Source: an uncultured delta proteobacterium
Lineage (GTDB): Bacteria; Myxococcota; Myxococcia; Myxococcales; 40CM-4-68-19
Direction of reading: 5' to 3'
Length of the DNA: 64,000 nucleotides
Assembly: GCA_903911145.1 (NCBI GenBank)
Contig: CAIWCD010000039.1
Location: 1-64,000 of the forward strand
Both the position numbers and the translations under genes were made by a program. Numbering within the stretch: the first letter of the stretch is position 1; the number at the start of each line of letters is the position of its first letter. A model generated the notes under the pieces. The model did not search any database and was not told the origin of the DNA. It saw only the letters and a program-made list of their open reading frames with translations. Of this stretch, positions 60,911 through 64,000 are shown in pieces.

Positions 60911-62856
60911 TGACTCACTCCCCAGCGGCGCTGCCACAAGAGCAGCATGGCGATCGTCCAGAGCGGTTTGCGTAGATCGGCCTCGCCGCGCAGATGGCGA
61001 TGAAGCAGCGCGCGCGTTGGTTCAGGAGTGAAGAAGCCGCTTTCGCGCAGATTCGATTCGCTGAAGAGATCTTCGAACAGCGGCCGCAGCGGTCCGCGGA
61101 TCCAGGCGGCGACGGGGATGCCGAAGCCCTTCTTGGCGCGGTCGAGGATCTCGTCGGGGATGAGGCCGCGCGCGGCTTGTTTGAGCACGACCTTCGTGCG
61201 CGTCATCGAGAGCTTCACACGTGGAGGCAACCGGGCCGCGAACTCGACCACGTGCGTGTCGAGGAACGGCGCGCGCAGCTCGAGCGAGGCCGCCATCGAA
61301 GCGCGGTCGGCCTTCACCAGGATGTCGTCGACGAGATAGCGCTGTTGATAGAAGCGCAGCGCCTCGTCGATCGAGCCCGCGCGCACGCCGAGTTCGCGCC
61401 CGCGCGCAGCGTCCGAGAGAAGAGCCGCGAAGGCCACCTGCTCGGTCGCGAGCGGCTGCAGCGCGGGCGAAAGAATCGTCGCGAGCTCATTGGGAAGGAG
61501 CGCCGCGAGCCACTGCGCGTGGCGCAAGCTCGGGTTTCCGCGCGCGCCGCGAAGGAACTGCTTCACGCGAAAATCGAAGCTCATGTTCTTCGAGGACGAA
61601 GGCAAGAGGCGCGCGCACGCTTCCATCAGCGAGATGGCCGCGGACGGGAAAGCCGCCAGCAGCGCGGCCGGGCGGTGCGCGAGGAAGGGATCGTAGCCGG
61701 CAAAGAGCTCGTCGCCGCCATCTCCCGCGAGCGCGACCGTGACGTGCTTGCGCGTGAAGCGCGAGAGCAAGAGCGTCGGCAGCATGCTCGGATCGGCCAT
61801 CGGCTCGTCGAGCGTGTCGACGGCCGTCGGCAGGAGATCGAGGCAATCCTGGCCGGAGAGCTTGAGCGTCTGGTGGCGCGAGCCGATGCGCGCGGCGGCC
61901 ATCAGCGCGAACGGGGTCTCGTCGAACGAGGCCTCCGAGAAGCCGATCGAGAACGTATCGAGCGGCTGCTTGTGGCGGGCCGCGAGCGCCGCGATGGTGG
62001 TCGAGTCGACGCCGCCCGAGAGGAAGACGCCGACGGGAACATCGGCCGCGAGTCGGCGCGCGACTGCGCCATCAAGAAGCTTGAGCAGCTCGGCTGCGGC
62101 GTCGCGAAGATTGATCTTCGCGGTCGACGGCGCGGGCAGCTCCCAGAATCGCCGCACGCGAAATCCCTCGGCGTCGAAGATCGCGGTGCATCCCGGCGGC
62201 AGTTTGCGCGCGGCGCGGAAGATCGTGCGGGGCGCTGCGATCGCTTCATTCGCGAGGTACTGCACGACCGCAGTCTGATCAACGTCGCGAGGCAGCGCGC
62301 CATGCGCGAGCAGCGCCTTGAGCTCCGAGCCGAACAGCAGCCTCTTCGCGGGAACGCGCTCGCCGATTTGCGGCGGCTCACCCGAGAGCCAGTGCGTGCC
62401 TCCCGCGTCGTCAGAGAGTGCGTAGTGCAGCGGCTTCTTGCCGAGGCGATCGCGCGCGAGCACCAGACGCCGCGTGCGCGAATCCCAGAGCGCGATGGCG
62501 AACATCCCCTGCACCCGCTCTGCGAACTCCTCGCCCCACTCGAAGTAGGCGCGCAGCACCACCTCGGTGTCCGAGCGCGTGTGGAAAGTGTGCCCGCGTG
62601 CGCGCAGCTCTTCGCGCAGCGCATCGTGCTCGTAGGCCTGCCCGTTGAAGACGAGCGCGACGCCGTCCTGCACCATCGGCTGCACGCCGCCTGCGAGATC
62701 AAGGATCGAAAGTCGGCGATGGCCGAGCGCGGCCGGTCCGGAGGTGAAGAATCCCTCGGCGTCTGGCCCGCGGTGCGCGAGCGCGCGCGTTGCCCGCTGC
62801 ACGCCCGCCTCGTCTGGCGGCGCGCCGAATCGAATCTCGCCTGCGATGCCGCACAC
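60907..62856 (-). CDS. Asparagine synthase-like glutamine amidotransferase
   Basis: 649 residues. Cys2 nucleophile (MCGIAGEIRFG), RGPDAEGF and FNGQAYEHD in the class II glutaminase half. The synthetase half has SGGVDSTT (PP-loop) and GDGGDELFAGYDPF. AsnB-like proteins beside glycosyltransferases and epimerases usually amidate sugars or cell-surface components rather than make free asparagine, and I infer that here. Confidence 0.93.
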   Translation of the reverse strand: MCGIAGEIRFGAPPDEAGVQRATRALAHRGPDAEGFFTSGPAALGHRRLSILDLAGGVQPMVQDGVALVFNGQAYEHDALREELRARGHTFHTRSDTEVVLRAYFEWGEEFAERVQGMFAIALWDSRTRRLVLARDRLGKKPLHYALSDDAGGTHWLSGEPPQIGERVPAKRLLFGSELKALLAHGALPRDVDQTAVVQYLANEAIAAPRTIFRAARKLPPGCTAIFDAEGFRVRRFWELPAPSTAKINLRDAAAELLKLLDGAVARRLAADVPVGVFLSGGVDSTTIAALAARHKQPLDTFSIGFSEASFDETPFALMAAARIGSRHQTLKLSGQDCLDLLPTAVDTLDEPMADPSMLPTLLLSRFTRKHVTVALAGDGGDELFAGYDPFLAHRPAALLAAFPSAAISLMEACARLLPSSSKNMSFDFRVKQFLRGARGNPSLRHAQWLAALLPNELATILSPALQPLATEQVAFAALLSDAARGRELGVRAGSIDEALRFYQQRYLVDDILVKADRASMAASLELRAPFLDTHVVEFAARLPPRVKLSMTRTKVVLKQAARGLIPDEILDRAKKGFGIPVAAWIRGPLRPLFEDLFSESNLRESGFFTPEPTRALLHRHLRGEADLRKPLWTIAMLLLWQRRWGVSQ

Positions 62857-62880
62857 GAATGGCGCTCCTTGATCGTTTGC

Positions 62881-63864
62881 CTACTTCGCCGCGAGCCGCT
62901 TCGCCGCACCCGCGCCGAGCTCCTCGGCGACGAGGTACGGGCGTTTGCCCTGCGACTCGTAATAGGTGCGGATGACGAGCTCCGCGAGCAGGCCCATCAG
63001 GAGACTGAGCGCGCCGACGAGCGAGAACATCACCACCACCAGCGGCAGCGGCGTCTGGACGAAATCCTTCTGGCCGCTGAGCTTGTAGAAGAGCATCAGC
63101 GCGAACGCGCCGAACGCGGCGACCCAGCTCGCGACGCCGAAGCCGCCGAAGACGTAGATCGGCTTGGTCGAGTAGCTCGCGAGGAACTTCACGACCATCA
63201 GATCGAGCACGACCTTCACTGTGCGCGAGAAGCCGTACTTGCTCTTTCCTGCGTGGCGCGCGCGGTGATTGACGACCATCTCCGTCACGTTCGCGCCCTG
63301 CCAGCTCGCGTAGATCGGGATGAAGCGGTGCATCTCGCCGTAGAGCTTCACGTCCTGCAGCACGTCGCGTTTGTAGGCCTTGAGCGAGCAGCCGTAGTCG
63401 TGCAGGCGCACGCCGCTGATGGCGGAGATGAGCCGGTTGGCGACGCGCGAGGGGAACTTGCGGCCGAACTCGGTGTCCATCCGGTTCTTGCGCCAGCCGG
63501 AGACGACGTCAAACCCGACCTTTTCGAGCTTCTCGACCAGCGCGCCAATGTCGCGCGGATCGTTCTGCATGTCGCCGTCCATCGGGACGATGATCTTGCC
63601 CTGCGCGGCCTCGATGCCGGCGCTCATTGCGGCGGTCTGGCCGAAGTTGAGGCGGAAGCGGATCACGCGCAGGCTGGGCTCGCTCGCGCTGATGCGTGCG
63701 AGCTCCTTGAAGGTGCCGTCGCGGCTGCCGTCGTCGACGCAGATCACCTCGTGCGTGCGCCCGAGTCTGCGAAGCGCATCGAACAGCTCAGCGAGCATGG
63801 GGGCGACGTTCGGCTCTTCATTGAAGAGCGGAATGACCACGGAGATGTCAGGGGCGTCTGTCAT
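62881..63864 (-). CDS. DPM1-like polyprenyl-phosphate glycosyltransferase (GT2)
   Basis: 327 residues. The GT-A domain has DDGSRDGT, DGDMQNDP and YGCSLKAYKRDVL. Two membrane helices lie at residues ~235-260 and ~270-300, as in GtrB/ArnC-type enzymes. It should transfer a sugar from a nucleotide donor to undecaprenyl phosphate, feeding PMT-type transferases. First gene of the minus-strand GT2-amidotransferase-epimerase unit. Confidence 0.93.
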   Translation of the reverse strand: MTDAPDISVVIPLFNEEPNVAPMLAELFDALRRLGRTHEVICVDDGSRDGTFKELARISASEPSLRVIRFRLNFGQTAAMSAGIEAAQGKIIVPMDGDMQNDPRDIGALVEKLEKVGFDVVSGWRKNRMDTEFGRKFPSRVANRLISAISGVRLHDYGCSLKAYKRDVLQDVKLYGEMHRFIPIYASWQGANVTEMVVNHRARHAGKSKYGFSRTVKVVLDLMVVKFLASYSTKPIYVFGGFGVASWVAAFGAFALMLFYKLSGQKDFVQTPLPLVVVMFSLVGALSLLMGLLAELVIRTYYESQGKRPYLVAEELGAGAAKRLAAK

Positions 63865-63943
63865 ATGCGCAGACGGTGGAATAGCACACCCGCGGCGGCG
63901 AACGCCCTCTCACCGTCACGCGCGAATCAACTATGCTCCGCCA

Positions 63944-64000
63944 ATGATCGACAGCGAAGTTCTGCTCACCTTCTCGGGACGCGACGCGCCCGGCATCACG
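63944..64000 (+). CDS. serB: Start of an ACT-domain protein, probably phosphoserine phosphatase (partial)
   Basis: Nineteen codons read MIDSEVLLTFSGRDAPGIT, where the strand followed by SGRDAPGIT is the start of an ACT domain as in SerB. The gene continues beyond the window, so only the N-terminus supports the call; another ACT-domain protein is possible. It is divergent from the GT2 gene, with 79 bp between. Confidence 0.55.
   Translation, partial: MIDSEVLLTFSGRDAPGIT

Noticed and set aside
1-64000. Insertion sequences, phage genes, restriction or toxin-antitoxin modules, CRISPR arrays
   Set aside because: No transposase, integrase, phage, nuclease-methylase or toxin-antitoxin gene and no regularly spaced repeats were seen anywhere in the window.

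Overview
The window is about 64 kb of GC-rich DNA (high-60s percent GC by eye, with strongly GC-biased third codon positions). It comes from a Gram-negative bacterium with a lipoprotein-rich double-membrane envelope. The best lineage guess is Myxococcota or a related deltaproteobacterium. That guess rests on an MglA-type small GTPase with the TVPGQ motif, a PocR-domain histidine kinase, an mfd locus next to several SurA-like peptidyl-prolyl isomerases, and many CsgG/LPP20-type lipoproteins. It is an inference, not proof.

Layout. 1-0.3 kb: the 3' tail of an unidentified gene and the first copy of a 164-bp palindromic element. 0.3-7.6 kb: two exported proteins of unknown function and a minus-strand cluster of TadE/TadG-like pseudopilin proteins, in DNA that looks less GC-rich than its surroundings. 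7.7-9.6 kb: a five-haem lipoprotein cytochrome, a small beta-barrel-like protein and a tiny membrane protein. 9.6-13.9 kb: a compact arsenic operon, arsR then acr3-arsC-gapdh-arsJ, with a shared operator at both arsR and acr3. 14.0-15.3 kb: a short-chain dehydrogenase gene lies between a degenerate 5' part of tRNA-Gln and the intact tRNA-Gln(TTG), which abuts ychF. 16.5-22.6 kb: a DedA-family protein, then an envelope cluster of CsgG-fold and LPP20-like lipoproteins. 22.6-24.0 kb: a lipoprotein with collagen-like repeats and two lectin-like C-terminal modules. 24.1-33.1 kb: pdxA, three parvulin/SurA-type isomerases, a methyltransferase and mfd. 33.1-36.9 kb: bcp peroxiredoxin, thiL, a PocR-histidine kinase and an MglA-like GTPase. 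36.9-47.7 kb: dinG-like helicase, an M50 protease, a TPR protein, an LpoA-like protein, lolA, an rRNA/tRNA methyltransferase, obg, rpmA and rplU. The rplU promoter abuts the second copy of the palindromic element. 47.9-53.8 kb: pyrophosphatase, mtnA, a membrane-anchored GNAT, an M3 peptidase lipoprotein, a DUF2752 protein and a Yip1-like zinc-ribbon protein. 53.9-64.0 kb: a large unknown protein, a radical SAM protein, a DUF3047 protein, a PMT-type glycosyltransferase, an FKBP isomerase, a sugar-nucleotide epimerase, an asparagine-synthase-like amidotransferase, a DPM1-like glycosyltransferase, and the first codons of a divergent serB-like gene.

How the genes work together. Much of the window concerns the envelope: LolA, SurA-like chaperones, an LpoA-like activator, CsgG/LPP20 lipoproteins, surface polysaccharide enzymes and a site-2-type protease. 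Genes are tightly packed with many ATGA/GTGA overlaps, which indicates translationally coupled operons. The arsenic operon combines reduction plus As(III) extrusion (ArsC/Acr3) with arsenylation plus export of 1-arseno-3-phosphoglycerate (GAPDH/ArsJ).

The most unusual non-genic signal is the 164-bp palindromic element. Its two copies have the same length and the same TCAA...TTGA ends. Their stems differ in sequence yet remain self-complementary, which suggests selection on structure.
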